NCBI RefSeq assembly: GCF_012932915.1
Contig: NZ_VCQU01000006.1
Span: forward strand, 1 to 64,000
Direction of reading: 5' to 3'
Length of the DNA stretch: 64,000 bases
Source: Antrihabitans stalactiti
Lineage (GTDB): Bacteria; Actinomycetota; Actinomycetes; Mycobacteriales; Mycobacteriaceae
In this document: in pieces, positions 19,410-29,421 of the stretch
How the letters are laid out: every line of letters begins with the position of its first letter
Position numbering within the stretch: position 1 is the first letter of the stretch
The notes under the pieces: model-generated
Database searches by the model: none
Seen by the model: the letters and a program-made list of their open reading frames with translations, nothing else
What the model was told of the DNA's origin: nothing
Program-made: the position numbers and the translations under genes

Positions 19410-19947
19410 CGTCTTCTCCCTTTGGGTAGCAAGCCATAGCGACCTTGAAGGCATCGCCCTCGGAGCCGCCGTATTTGGTGAACAGGGCCTGCAGCGCGGA
19501 CTGCAGGTCGGCCATGAATTGCTGGCGTTGTTCGGGTGGCACCCGAATCTCGCCGGATACGCCGATCGAGGGGAGCTCCGGCCGGGTGCGGTCGAGAGCG
19601 GCGACGTCGGCTTGCACTTCTTCCATCAGGTCCAGCAGATAGCCGAGGCTCAGCTCGTCCTGCGCCTTGCGCAGTCCGATCCGACCTACGAGCCGAGGTG
19701 ACAACCAATACGAGCGGGCGCTCGCTTGGTAGATCCCCTCGTCGATTCCCCGAACCTTGCGTACGGAGACCTGATCGACCAGTCCGGCGTCGACCAACTT
19801 CCTGACTTGGTAGTAGACGCGCTGGGGTGTTTGCCCGAGCCGGTTCGCGACGTCGGTGCACGTCCCCGGCTCGGCCAGCTGCCGCAGCACTTCGATGCGT
19901 TGCGGCTTGAGCAGGATCTCCGCCTGCTCTAGCTCTTCCAAGTACAT
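19402..19947 (-). CDS. ArsR-like winged-helix transcriptional regulator
   Basis: 181 residues from the ATG at 19947 (GAGAG seven bases before); an ATG at 19959 is an alternative. Residues about 12-75 form a winged helix (LLKPQRIEVLRQLAEPGTCTD, then the recognition helix of TPQRVYYQVRKLVDAG). The rest is a helical effector or dimer region ending in an acidic tail. It probably controls its own operon with the SRPBCC gene. A TTGACA box lies about 45 bases upstream, in an AT-rich stretch unlike the surrounding DNA. Confidence 0.85.
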   Translation of the reverse strand: MYLEELEQAEILLKPQRIEVLRQLAEPGTCTDVANRLGQTPQRVYYQVRKLVDAGLVDQVSVRKVRGIDEGIYQASARSYWLSPRLVGRIGLRKAQDELSLGYLLDLMEEVQADVAALDRTRPELPSIGVSGEIRVPPEQRQQFMADLQSALQALFTKYGGSEGDAFKVAMACYPKGEDDD

Positions 19948-19992
19948 GACATCTCTCATAACAAAAATGAGTTTGTACGTAAAAATATGTTT

Positions 19993-19998
19993 TGTCAA
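19993..19998 (-). promoter_or_regulatory. -35 box of the winged-helix/SRPBCC operon
   Basis: A perfect TTGACA on the minus strand, followed by AT-rich DNA with TACAAA and CAAACT as -10 candidates 15 or 17 bases away. The AT-rich segment 19960-19992 also contains the likely operator for the regulator. Confidence 0.5.
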
Positions 19999-20011
19999 TA
20001 CCGCCTGGGTC

Positions 20012-20051
20012 GTGCGTCTTTTAGGAGTCCAGGGACTCCTAAAAGACGCAC
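20012..20051. repeat. Palindromic repeat family A, copy 3
   Basis: A hairpin with arms GTGCGTCTTTTAGGAGTCC and complement around an AGG loop. Its outer stem reads GTGCG/CGCAC instead of GTGAG/CTCAC, changed on both arms. Unlike the other copies it lies between divergent genes, upstream of the winged-helix promoter and 148 bases before ask, so it cannot be their terminator. Confidence 0.9.
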
Positions 20052-20198
20052 AAGCGCGCCGAGCATGCCACGACTTTGTCGTCCACGATGGCGAAGAATT
20101 TGCGGCTGCGGCTGCCTGACCGACGGGCGCCTGCGTGTTCTCGGTAGGCTGATGTGCTGGTGGTACCGCCAGCTTGCAACCTTCGAAAGGGAATCCGC

Positions 20199-21464
20199 GT
20201 GGCTCTCGTCGTCCAGAAGTACGGGGGATCGTCGGTCGAATCGGCCGAGCGCATCCGGCGCGTCGCTGAGCGGATCGTCGAGACCAAGAAGGCAGGCAAC
20301 GACGTCGTCGTGGTCGTCTCTGCCATGGGAGACACCACTGACGAGTTGCTCGATCTCGCCGAGCAGGTGTGTCCGGTGCCGCCTGCGCGCGAGCTCGACA
20401 TGTTGTTGACCTCCGGTGAGCGCATCTCGAACGCGTTGGTGGCCATGGCAATTCATTCGCTCGGAGCGGAAGCGCGGTCGTTCACCGGTTCGCAGGCGGG
20501 CGTGATCACCACGAGCGCCCACGGCAACGCCAAGATCATCGACGTGACGCCGGGCCGCGTCCGTGCCGCGCTCGACAAGGGCTCGATCGTTCTGGTCGCC
20601 GGATTCCAGGGCGTGAGTCAGGACAGCAAGGACGTCACTACCCTCGGTCGCGGCGGGTCCGACACGACGGCGGTCGCGTTGGCGGCGGCGTTGAACGCGG
20701 ACGTCTGCGAGATCTACTCCGACGTCGACGGCGTCTATACCGCGGACCCGCGCATCGTGCCCAACGCGCAGAAGCTCGCCTATGTCTCGTTCGAGGAAAT
20801 GCTCGAGATGGCGGCGTGCGGCGCGAAGGTCCTCGGACTGCGCTGCGTCGAATACGCACGGCGCTATCACGTCAAGGTGCATGTTCGTTCGTCCTACACG
20901 GACAACGAGGGAACTTACGTATACGGATCGATGGAGGACATCCCCGTGGAAGAAGCCATTCTCACCGGTGTCGCGCACGATCGCAGCGAGGCGAAGGTGA
21001 CGGTCGTCGGGCTGCCCGACTCGCCTGGCTACGCGGCGAAAGTGTTCCGCGCGGTGGCAGACGCCGACATCAATATCGACATGGTGCTGCAGAACATCTC
21101 GAAGATCGACACCGGCAAGACCGACATCACCTTCACCTTGCCCAAGACCGACGGTCCGCGCGCGGTGGAGCAGTTGACGAAGCTGCAGGGCGTCATCGGC
21201 TTCTCGAACATCGTGTACGACGACCACATCGGCAAGGTCTCGCTCGTGGGCGCCGGGATGAAGAGTCACCCGGGCGTAACGGCAACCTTCTGCGAGGCGC
21301 TCGCAGAGGCAGGCGTGAACATCGATCTGATCTCGACATCCGAGATCCGGATATCTGTGTTGTGCCGCGACACGGAATTGGATCATGCTGTCAAGGCGTT
21401 GCACGAAGCATTCGGCCTCGGTGGGGACGAAGAAGTGGTCGTGCACGCGGGGACTGGAAGGTAG
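20199..21464 (+). CDS. ask: Aspartokinase, alpha subunit
   Basis: 421 residues, the length of M. tuberculosis Ask, from a GTG with AAAGGGAA before it. It phosphorylates aspartate at the start of the lysine, threonine, methionine and diaminopimelate pathway. The kinase domain opens with VQKYGGSSV and contains GRGGSDTTA; two ACT domains follow from about residue 265 and bind the feedback inhibitors. It lies nine bases before asd, the enzyme of the next step. An internal start for the beta subunit is visible. Confidence 0.97.
   Translation: MALVVQKYGGSSVESAERIRRVAERIVETKKAGNDVVVVVSAMGDTTDELLDLAEQVCPVPPARELDMLLTSGERISNALVAMAIHSLGAEARSFTGSQAGVITTSAHGNAKIIDVTPGRVRAALDKGSIVLVAGFQGVSQDSKDVTTLGRGGSDTTAVALAAALNADVCEIYSDVDGVYTADPRIVPNAQKLAYVSFEEMLEMAACGAKVLGLRCVEYARRYHVKVHVRSSYTDNEGTYVYGSMEDIPVEEAILTGVAHDRSEAKVTVVGLPDSPGYAAKVFRAVADADINIDMVLQNISKIDTGKTDITFTLPKTDGPRAVEQLTKLQGVIGFSNIVYDDHIGKVSLVGAGMKSHPGVTATFCEALAEAGVNIDLISTSEIRISVLCRDTELDHAVKALHEAFGLGGDEEVVVHAGTGR
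20946..21464 (+). CDS. Aspartokinase beta subunit (in-frame internal start)
   Basis: Within ask a GTG at 20946 is preceded by GGAGG (20933-20937) with an eight-base spacer. Translation from it gives a 172-residue protein consisting of the two ACT domains, the same length as the beta subunit of corynebacterial aspartokinase. Alpha2beta2 aspartokinases made from overlapping frames are established in actinomycetes, and the strong site inside the gene supports the same here. Confidence 0.75.
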   Translation: MEEAILTGVAHDRSEAKVTVVGLPDSPGYAAKVFRAVADADINIDMVLQNISKIDTGKTDITFTLPKTDGPRAVEQLTKLQGVIGFSNIVYDDHIGKVSLVGAGMKSHPGVTATFCEALAEAGVNIDLISTSEIRISVLCRDTELDHAVKALHEAFGLGGDEEVVVHAGTGR

Positions 21465-22715
<1,251 letters not shown>

Positions 22716-22849
22716 TTGCGTCCCTTCCGTTGCGTAAATCCGAGATTATCGGCAGGGACTGTCATCTGAACCGAGGCGCGCGGGCATCGATCATCACAGA
22801 ACCTTCACATTTTCCGCCGATCGCATCGCGAATCTGCTAGGCGCGTACG

Positions 22850-24178
22850 GTGTCACCCATGATTCGGCTTGGGAGGGCCGGGGTGTCCTTCTCGTCTGCA
22901 GTACTGATAACGGTCGTCCTGTGTCTCGCGGTGCCCGGACTCGGCCGCAGCGAACCCGTCGCCGTGAACTGCGCCCAGAGCCTTGGGCCGTCACAGTCCA
23001 CCGCAACTCCCGAGTCGGTCGGCATGGACGCCGCGAAGTTGAACGAAGCTATCGCCTTTGCGTTCCGACGGAATCGGTCGAGTGTCCAGGTGTTTCGCCA
23101 CAATTGCCTGGTCGGCGCCGGCGTGGACAACGCGATCACCGGTGACGAGCGCTGGGCGTTGTGGAGTGTCGCCAAGAGCGTCGTTTCCATGATCACGGGG
23201 ATTGCCTACGACGAAGGTCGGCTCGGCCTCGACGACTCGATCGGTCAATACCTTCCCGCAGGTTTGGGCGACGAAGCCCATCGCGCTGTGACGATCCGGC
23301 AACTGCTCACCGAGACCTCGGGGCTGCGGAGCGCGACGGTGTCCGAGAGTGCTCCCGGCGTTGCGCAAATCGAACCGAACATCGCACTGCAGGCTTTGGC
23401 TACACCATTGGTCTACCCACCGGGATCGACGTACGAATACAACCAGCGGGCAGTCGATCTGCTCGTCTACGTCGTGGAACGTGCTGTGGGGGAGAAGTTC
23501 TCGTCGTTCGCGCAACGAAAACTGTTCGAACCGCTAGGAATTGCAGAGTCCGACTACTACTGGGCCAGAGACAGATCTCAGAACACCTATGGCTTCTCGT
23601 TCATTTTCATGTCGCCGAACGATCTCTCGAAGCTTGGTCTCTTGATGCTGGCAGAGGGATCGTGGGCCGGTCAGCGGGTGCTTTCGTCCAGTTACATTCG
23701 GCAAGCGACGACGCCGTCCGAGCGCAACCATTGCCTCGGGTTGTTGTTTTGGCTGGGCGGTCCGGGGTGTAAGGAGCCGGTGAGTGGAGCACCGCCCGAC
23801 ACGTTTGCGATGGCAGGCCTCGGCGGACAGAACACATTCGTGATCCCAAGCCTGGACATCGTCGTGACGTGGACCGGCGTCTTCGGCAACGTGACCGGTC
23901 TCGGCTTGCCTGGTTCGATCCAAAATGGGGCCGAACTGACACACAACTTCTTTCGAATCTTGAGCGCGTCGATCACAGATGTAGCGGTTCCCGATCCCGG
24001 GCCGTACACCGAGCCACCGGTTCCTGCCGAGGACCTCGGCCCCTTCACCAGCCTCGAGATCACGCTGGGCATATTCGGGATAGGTCCGTACTCGTACCCG
24101 GGCTGCGATGTCTTCCACTGTGGGCCCGAACCGTTGGCTCCGCCGTTCTCGGATTGGCTGCGTTCGCTGCCTCGGTAA
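22850..24178 (+). CDS. Secreted serine beta-lactamase-like hydrolase
   Basis: 442 residues; GTG at 22850 or ATG at 22859, neither with a clear ribosome site. An N-terminal signal (VSFSSAVLITVVLCLAVPGL) indicates export. The class C beta-lactamase/esterase fold is shown by SVAKSV (SxxK, near residue 105) and YEYNQ (YxN). The third motif appears degenerate (AGLGGQN). A 75-residue Pro-rich tail with two Cys follows the domain. Substrate unknown: peptide, ester or beta-lactam are all possible. It ends in front of a large palindrome and the convergent transporter. Confidence 0.85.
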   Translation: MSPMIRLGRAGVSFSSAVLITVVLCLAVPGLGRSEPVAVNCAQSLGPSQSTATPESVGMDAAKLNEAIAFAFRRNRSSVQVFRHNCLVGAGVDNAITGDERWALWSVAKSVVSMITGIAYDEGRLGLDDSIGQYLPAGLGDEAHRAVTIRQLLTETSGLRSATVSESAPGVAQIEPNIALQALATPLVYPPGSTYEYNQRAVDLLVYVVERAVGEKFSSFAQRKLFEPLGIAESDYYWARDRSQNTYGFSFIFMSPNDLSKLGLLMLAEGSWAGQRVLSSSYIRQATTPSERNHCLGLLFWLGGPGCKEPVSGAPPDTFAMAGLGGQNTFVIPSLDIVVTWTGVFGNVTGLGLPGSIQNGAELTHNFFRILSASITDVAVPDPGPYTEPPVPAEDLGPFTSLEITLGIFGIGPYSYPGCDVFHCGPEPLAPPFSDWLRSLPR

Positions 24179-24190
24179 CCCCCCACCCAA

Positions 24191-24292
24191 CCGTGCGCGC
24201 GTCTCACCCCGTGAGGGGTAAAAATCACGCACAGTTACAACTCTCGGACTGTGCGTGATTTTCACCCCTGGGGAGGTGAGACGCGCGCACGG
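24191..24292. repeat. Palindromic repeat family B, inverted pair
   Basis: Two 45-base units in inverted order (24191-24235 and 24248-24292) around a 12-base spacer form a long hairpin: the left has GTGCGCGCGTCTCACC and GGGGTAAAAATCACGCAC, the right their near-exact complements. It separates convergent genes and is a likely bidirectional terminator. The right unit encodes the last codons and stop of the APC transporter. Confidence 0.9.
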
Positions 24293-25503
24293 AGGGCCCA
24301 GACCGTCGCGCCGAGCGCGAAGACTCCGAGACCGATCAGCACCGACCACGCGGGTAGCGAGAACGCCAACACGACGCAGCCGACCGCTCCGAGGACGGGA
24401 ATCGCCCGCGCGGGTCGCCCTTCGTCGGCGTGCAGCGTCGCGGCGGACGCGTTGGCGATGAGGTAGTAGACGAGCACTGCGAAGGACGAAAATCCGATCG
24501 CCGAACGCAGGTCGAGGGTTGCTGCGAGGACGGCCACGACCACGCCGACAGCGAGCTCCGCGCGATGGGGGACACCGTACTTCGGGTGTACGACGTCGAG
24601 GGCTCGGGGGAGATGACCGTCGCGTGCCATCGCCAATGTCGTCCGCGAGACGCCAAGGACGAGGGCAAGAAGGGAGCCGGTCGCGGCGACGACCGCGCCG
24701 ACCGACACGATCGGAGCCAGCCACGCCGCACCAGCTGCAGTGACAGCTGCGCGAAGTGGGTCGGTGGCTGTCGCGAGCCGGTCAGGTCCGAGTGCAGACA
24801 AGACAGCGACGGCGACCAATGCGTACACGACGAGGGAAATGCCGAGCGCAATGGTGATGGCCCGCGGGATGGTCCGTTCCGGTTCGACCACCTCTTCGCC
24901 GAGTGTCGCGATCCTGGCGTATCCAGCGAACGCGAAGAACAGCAAGCCGGCTGCTTGCAGCACACCGCCTGCATCGATCGCCGAGGTCAGCGAACCTCCG
25001 GCATGCGGACCGGCCGCGCACGCGACGACCGCAGCCACCAGCACCGTCAGCACGACTGCGACGATGACTCGGGTGGCCAGTGCGGACTTCTGTACACCCA
25101 GGTAGTTGATAGCGGTCACGCCCAACACGGCGATCGCTGCGATCAGATGCTGCTGCTCGGGCCACGCGTAGGCCCCGATCGTCAACGCCATCGCCGCGCA
25201 CGACGCCGTCTTGCCGACGACGAAGCCCCAGCCAGCGAGATAGCCCCAGAATTCGCCAAGCCGCTCGCGACCGTAGACGTACGTGCCGCCCGATTGCGGG
25301 TAGCGACGTGCAAGGCTCGCCGACGACGTTGCGTTGCAGTACGCGACGACTGCCGCGATGGCCAGAGCGATCAGGAGACCTGACCCAGCGGCGGCAGCCG
25401 CAGGGGCAAGTGCGGCGAAGATGCCCGCGCCGACCATTGAACCGAGGCCGATCACGATGGAGTCGGTCAGACTCAGCCGTCGCTGCAAAGGCACAGGAGT
25501 CAT
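24262..25503 (-). CDS. APC-family amino acid permease
   Basis: 413 residues from ATG at 25503, with a weak AGG site. About twelve membrane helices are visible, and the first contains the APC consensus GLGSMVGAGIFAALAP; the GGTYVYGRERLGEFWG segment after helix 3 is also typical. A cation- or amino-acid-exchanging importer is expected; substrate is not determinable. The C-terminal tail (RVSPPQG) is encoded by the palindromic repeat, so the natural end was probably altered by its insertion. A strong hairpin lies just before the start. Confidence 0.88.
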   Translation of the reverse strand: MTPVPLQRRLSLTDSIVIGLGSMVGAGIFAALAPAAAAAGSGLLIALAIAAVVAYCNATSSASLARRYPQSGGTYVYGRERLGEFWGYLAGWGFVVGKTASCAAMALTIGAYAWPEQQHLIAAIAVLGVTAINYLGVQKSALATRVIVAVVLTVLVAAVVACAAGPHAGGSLTSAIDAGGVLQAAGLLFFAFAGYARIATLGEEVVEPERTIPRAITIALGISLVVYALVAVAVLSALGPDRLATATDPLRAAVTAAGAAWLAPIVSVGAVVAATGSLLALVLGVSRTTLAMARDGHLPRALDVVHPKYGVPHRAELAVGVVVAVLAATLDLRSAIGFSSFAVLVYYLIANASAATLHADEGRPARAIPVLGAVGCVVLAFSLPAWSVLIGLGVFALGATVWALRARVSPPQG

Positions 25504-25519
25504 CTTGCCTGGACATGGC

Positions 25520-25555
25520 GAAGGCCGCCCATCGAGGGTGTGAGGGGCGGCCTTC
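25520..25555 (-). promoter_or_regulatory. Strong hairpin before the APC permease start
   Basis: An 11-base perfect stem GAAGGCCGCCC / GGGCGGCCTTC with a 14-base loop ends 16 bases before the ATG on the permease strand. It would form in the leader RNA and could limit ribosome access or end transcription early. No T-run follows. No known riboswitch class is recognised in the surrounding 200 bases. Confidence 0.5.
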
Positions 25556-25648
25556 GAGGTCGACGTCCGCAACGCCTCTCGGCGAGTGGTCGCTCGTGGC
25601 GACAAATGGGGTGAGGCCCGGGGGTGCGGGACGTCGACGAATGAGTCA

Positions 25649-25661
25649 ACCAACGATTGGT
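25649..25661. promoter_or_regulatory. Dyad ACCAA-CGA-TTGGT between divergent genes
   Basis: A perfect 13-base inverted repeat in the intergenic region between the permease and the SDR-ceramidase operon. It is a candidate operator; the protein that binds it is unknown. Confidence 0.35.
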
Positions 25662-25759
25662 GAAAACTATTCCGGCCCGGCATTCACAACGATTCCGATG
25701 TGGGCGCGGTGGTAAGAGGTGTTTCACAACTCGAGCGGTCTGCCCTACGTTCTTCAGCC

Positions 25760-26569
25760 ATGAGGTTCACGCGCAAACACGTCGTCATCACCGGCGGCTC
25801 GAGTGGAATCGGGCTGGCCACGGCGTCGCTGCTTGCGGCAAACGGTGCCGATCTCTCGTTGATTGCACGGCGGCCTGCTGTGCTCGATCACGCGGCTGCC
25901 GCGCTCCGGCGTTCGGGCGGGACTGTGCGCACCGCGGCCGCTGACGTCTCACGCCAGGAAGAAATCCAGGGTGCGATCGCCGACCTGGTAGCCGACGGCG
26001 GGCCGTGTGATGTGCTGATCACAAGCGCAGGCCAGGCGCGACCTGGCAAGTTCGTCGACTTGGCAGACGATGTGTTCCGGCAGATGATCGAGGTCGACTA
26101 CTTCGGCACGCTCTACGCGGTCCGTGCCGTTGCACCGCAGATGATCGAGCGCGGCGAAGGGTCGATCACCGCGATCTCCTCGATGACAGGGATCATCGGG
26201 ACCTACGGCTACACCGCGTACGCCCCAGCGAAGTTCGCGGTCCGGGGGCTGATGGAGGCGCTGCGTGACGAGCTGACCCCGCACGGTGTCCACGTCGGAT
26301 GCGTCTTCCCGCCCGATGTCGACACACCGCAATTGGCCGACGAGAACAGGTTCAAGCCGGCCGAGACCGCGGCGATCAGCGGGACTCTGAAGCCCATCAG
26401 CGCAGACCGGATGGCCGCGTCGATCGTCAACGGCATCGAGGCGCGAAAGTTCACGATCTTCGCCGGCCGCGGCCACGCAGTGATCGCAGGCCTGGGTCCT
26501 GCGATCGCACCACTGTGGCGTCGCTATGCCGACCACAAAGTTGCTACTGCGGCAGAGGTGCGGCCGTGA
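25760..26569 (+). CDS. Short-chain dehydrogenase, 3-ketosphinganine-reductase-like
   Basis: 269 residues. The ATG is chosen because the protein then begins with the Rossmann strand (KHVVITGGSSGIG). NADP-binding TGGSSGIG at 11-18, catalytic Ser in ITAISSMTG and YxxxK as YAPAK are present. The 60 residues after the catalytic Lys (PPDVDTPQLADENRFKPAET) match the branch that includes 3-ketodihydrosphingosine reductase. Its stop overlaps the start of a ceramidase gene (GTGA), so a role in sphingoid or long-chain ketone metabolism is inferred from both family and context. Confidence 0.83.
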   Translation: MRFTRKHVVITGGSSGIGLATASLLAANGADLSLIARRPAVLDHAAAALRRSGGTVRTAAADVSRQEEIQGAIADLVADGGPCDVLITSAGQARPGKFVDLADDVFRQMIEVDYFGTLYAVRAVAPQMIERGEGSITAISSMTGIIGTYGYTAYAPAKFAVRGLMEALRDELTPHGVHVGCVFPPDVDTPQLADENRFKPAETAAISGTLKPISADRMAASIVNGIEARKFTIFAGRGHAVIAGLGPAIAPLWRRYADHKVATAAEVRP

Positions 26570-28491
26570 CCGAATTTCGAGTCGGTCGCGGCATTTCCGA
26601 CGTCACCGGTGAGGCTGCAGAAGCGGGAATGCTGGGCTACGGGAAGGCCGAGCAGCGGTCCGACGGTATCCATATGCGTTTGCGATCACGGGCCTTCGTG
26701 TTCGCTTCGGGGAACGAGCGGGTACTCCTGGTCGTGAGCGAACTTCCGCTGATGTTCGACAGCATTCACCGAACGGTGCTGGCTCGGCTCGCGGACCGCT
26801 TCGGCGGGCTTTACACGGCTCGCAACACCATGCTGACGGTCACCCACACCCACTGCGGACCGGGCGGATATTCGCATCACCTGCTCTACAACACGACGAC
26901 GAACGGGTTCCGGCCCAAGACGTTCGACGCGACCGTCGACGGCACGGTCGAAGCTGTCGAGCGGGCTCATGCCGATGTCGCCGACGCGATGCTTTCGCTG
27001 AATCGAGGGACTCTCGAGAATGCGAGTGTCAACCGATCGAGGGTGGCCTTCGAACGGAACCCGTTGTCGGACAAGGAGTTCTTCCCCGACGCGATCGATC
27101 CGCAGATAACCTTGCTCCGCATCGAACGTGAAGGCGGTCTCGCGGGTGCGGTCACGTGGTTCGCGTCGCACAACACGAGCATGACCAACACGAACACGTT
27201 GATCAGCTCGGACAACAAGGGTTACGCCGCCTACCACTGGGAACGAGTGGAGCGTGGTGTCGACTACCTCGCAAACATCGAACCGGATTTCATCGCTGCT
27301 TTCGCGCAGACGAATGCAGGCGATATGTCGCCGAATCTCAATCTGAAGCCAGGCAGCGGTCCGACCGAAAACGAAGTCGAGAACACCAGGATCATCGGAT
27401 CTCGCCAATATGACGCAGCTGCGGAACTGCTTGCCGAGCAAGCAGTTCCGTTGACGGGCGGCGTGGACTCCCGCGTGGTCTATATCGATCTGTCCGATGT
27501 GGAAGTGGCGCCCGAGTTCGCAGGCGACGGGGCTGTGCACCACACGTCGGGTCCGGCCGTCGGTGCGTCCGCGCTCGCGGGAGCGTGGGCTGATGGCGTC
27601 GGTTTTCCGGGATTTCGCGAGGGTGCGAATCCGGTGTTCGACGTCCCGAGCAAGCTTGCGTATGGCGCCTTCAAGCATTTGCGAGATTCTCAGGCGCCCA
27701 AAGGGATTGTCCTTTCCGGTTCGACGCTCAACAAGATCCGTCCGCTCGTGGCAGAGCGATTCCCAGTGCAGCTCTTGCGGATCGGTCGTTTGTACTTGGT
27801 CGGCATACCCGGTGAGGTGACCATCGTTTCCGGACTTCGATTGCGTCGCACTGTTGCTGAGATCGTCGGCGCGGACCTGGACGACGTATTGGTCGCCGGC
27901 TACAGCAACGGCTACTTCCACTACGTCACGACGCCCGAAGAATACGAAGCTCAGCAGTACGAAGGCGGCAGCACGTTGTTCGGGCGCTGGCAGTTGCCCG
28001 CATTGCAGCAGACCGCCGCGCTGCTCGCCCGCGCGATGAAGAACAGTCTGCCCGCTCCTGACGGCGTCGAGCTGCCGACGCTGCGCGTACCCAGGTCACG
28101 AGTTCCCAAGGTGCCCAACGATGTAACGCCGCCCGAGCGAGCCTTCGGCGATGTGCTGATCGAACCCGGTCCCGCGTGCGAGCCGGGCGCGCAGGTGCGG
28201 GCGACTTTCGTCGGCGCCTATCCCGACAACGACCTCCATCGCGGCGGCACCTACCTCGAGGTCCAGCAAGAGACAGCGTCAGGTTGGCGACGAATAGCCG
28301 ACGATGGCGACTTCTCGACGACGTTCCGATGGTCACGTGACGGCAAGGCGCGGTCGTCGATCGTCGTGACATGGAATGTCCCCGACGGTCAGCCCGCGGG
28401 GAACTACCGCATCGGCTACCACGGCGACGCTGCCGGCCCAGGCGGACTGACTCCCTTCACCGGCTTCACGCGGAGTTTCGCTGTCGGTTGA
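26566..28491 (+). CDS. Neutral ceramidase
   Basis: 641 residues, close to M. tuberculosis Rv0669c and Pseudomonas ceramidases. It hydrolyses ceramide to sphingosine and fatty acid. Zinc ligands lie in THTHCGPGG (about 93-101) and in the SHNTSMTN segment; the catalytic Ser is in NAGDMSPN (Ser255). A C-terminal Ig-like domain (about 500-641) completes the usual architecture. No signal peptide is seen, in contrast to secreted homologues. The GTG start overlaps the SDR stop, making a two-gene sphingolipid-type operon. Confidence 0.93.
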   Translation: MTEFRVGRGISDVTGEAAEAGMLGYGKAEQRSDGIHMRLRSRAFVFASGNERVLLVVSELPLMFDSIHRTVLARLADRFGGLYTARNTMLTVTHTHCGPGGYSHHLLYNTTTNGFRPKTFDATVDGTVEAVERAHADVADAMLSLNRGTLENASVNRSRVAFERNPLSDKEFFPDAIDPQITLLRIEREGGLAGAVTWFASHNTSMTNTNTLISSDNKGYAAYHWERVERGVDYLANIEPDFIAAFAQTNAGDMSPNLNLKPGSGPTENEVENTRIIGSRQYDAAAELLAEQAVPLTGGVDSRVVYIDLSDVEVAPEFAGDGAVHHTSGPAVGASALAGAWADGVGFPGFREGANPVFDVPSKLAYGAFKHLRDSQAPKGIVLSGSTLNKIRPLVAERFPVQLLRIGRLYLVGIPGEVTIVSGLRLRRTVAEIVGADLDDVLVAGYSNGYFHYVTTPEEYEAQQYEGGSTLFGRWQLPALQQTAALLARAMKNSLPAPDGVELPTLRVPRSRVPKVPNDVTPPERAFGDVLIEPGPACEPGAQVRATFVGAYPDNDLHRGGTYLEVQQETASGWRRIADDGDFSTTFRWSRDGKARSSIVVTWNVPDGQPAGNYRIGYHGDAAGPGGLTPFTGFTRSFAVG

Positions 28492-28510
28492 GTTCGCTAC
28501 GGTGGTCGGC

Positions 28511-29374
28511 ATGCGGATAGCGACCTGGAATGTGAATTCCGCCAAGCAGCGCGTGCCCCGTCTGCTGCCATGGCTCGACCAGCGAAAGCCCGACGTCGTC
28601 TGCTTACAGGAGACGAAACTTGCCGACGACGCCTTCACTGCGTTGCTGGGTGACGAGCTCGCGGCGTGAGGCTACGAGTTCGCGTTGGCTGGTGAGGTCC
28701 AGTGGAACGGCGTCGCCATCCTGTCCAAGGTCGGCCTGGAGAACATCGAGGTGGGACTCGTTGGCGCACCGGGCTTTCCACACCAAGAAGCACGGGCGGT
28801 CGCGGCGACCTGCGGTGGTGTGAAGGTGCATTCGCTGTATGTCCCCAACGGGCGGGAGCCGGATTCCGACCACTATCGCTACAAGCTCGAGTGGCTTGCA
28901 GCGCTGCGTGAGGTGGTTCGCGCTGGGCCGACGGACGCTGTCGTGTGCGGCGATATCAACATCGCACCGACCGACGCCGACGTCTTCGATCCCACGGCAT
29001 ACATCGGCCAAACGCACGTCACGCCGCCGGAACGCCAGGCCCTGGCAGATCTACAGGCGCTCGGTCTGCACGACGTCGTCCGCGATCGCTGGCCCGACGA
29101 ACGCGTCTTCAGCTACTGGGACTACCGCGCTGGGATGTTCCACAAGAACCTCGGTATGCGAATCGACCTGGTCCTCGCGAGCGATCCGGTCGCCGAGCGG
29201 GTCCGTGCGGCTTGGATCGATCGACTCGCACGGAAGGGGACAGGTCCGAGCGACCACGCGCCGGTGATCGTCGACCTCGACGAAGCGCCGGACGGCGATA
29301 TCGGCCCGATGATCCCGCCGCCGTCGGCACCTGCCGCCAAACGCGGCAAGACCAAGCTCCCACAGGCCAAGTAG
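28511..29374 (+). pseudogene. xthA: Exodeoxyribonuclease III (xthA) interrupted by an in-frame TGA
   Basis: From ATG 28511 the frame reads MRIATWNVNSAKQRVPRLLP with the catalytic Glu in CLQETK, then hits TGA at codon 53 (28667-28669). The same frame continues without shift through the rest of the family: VPNGRE, catalytic GDINIAPTD, and GPSDHAPV, to a stop at 29374. In homologues an ordinary residue, often Arg, fills the interrupted position before GYE, so a single CGA to TGA change would explain it. As read, the N-terminal 52 residues hold part of the active site, so neither fragment should work. Sequencing error or readthrough remain possible. Confidence 0.88.
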
Positions 29375-29375
29375 C

Positions 29376-29419
29376 CCGTGCGCGCGTCTCACCCTCCCCG
29401 GGGTAAAAATCACGCACGG
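29376..29419. repeat. Palindromic repeat family B, single copy
   Basis: One unit of the family seen paired at 24191 (GTGCGCGCGTCTCACC ... GGGGTAAAAATCACGCAC). Its ends and the central CCCCGGGG are self-complementary. It starts two bases after the xthA stop and ends three bases before the NUDIX start; its TAAAAA at 29404-29409 could serve as a -10 box for that gene. Confidence 0.85.
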
Positions 29420-29421
29420 TT

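Noticed and set aside
24191-24292. Insertion sequence ends or CRISPR repeat
   Set aside because: No transposase frame between the arms, no target duplication, and no regular repeat-spacer series.
28667-28669. Selenocysteine codon in xthA
   Set aside because: Exonuclease III has no Cys/Sec at this position and no SECIS-like hairpin was seen after the TGA.
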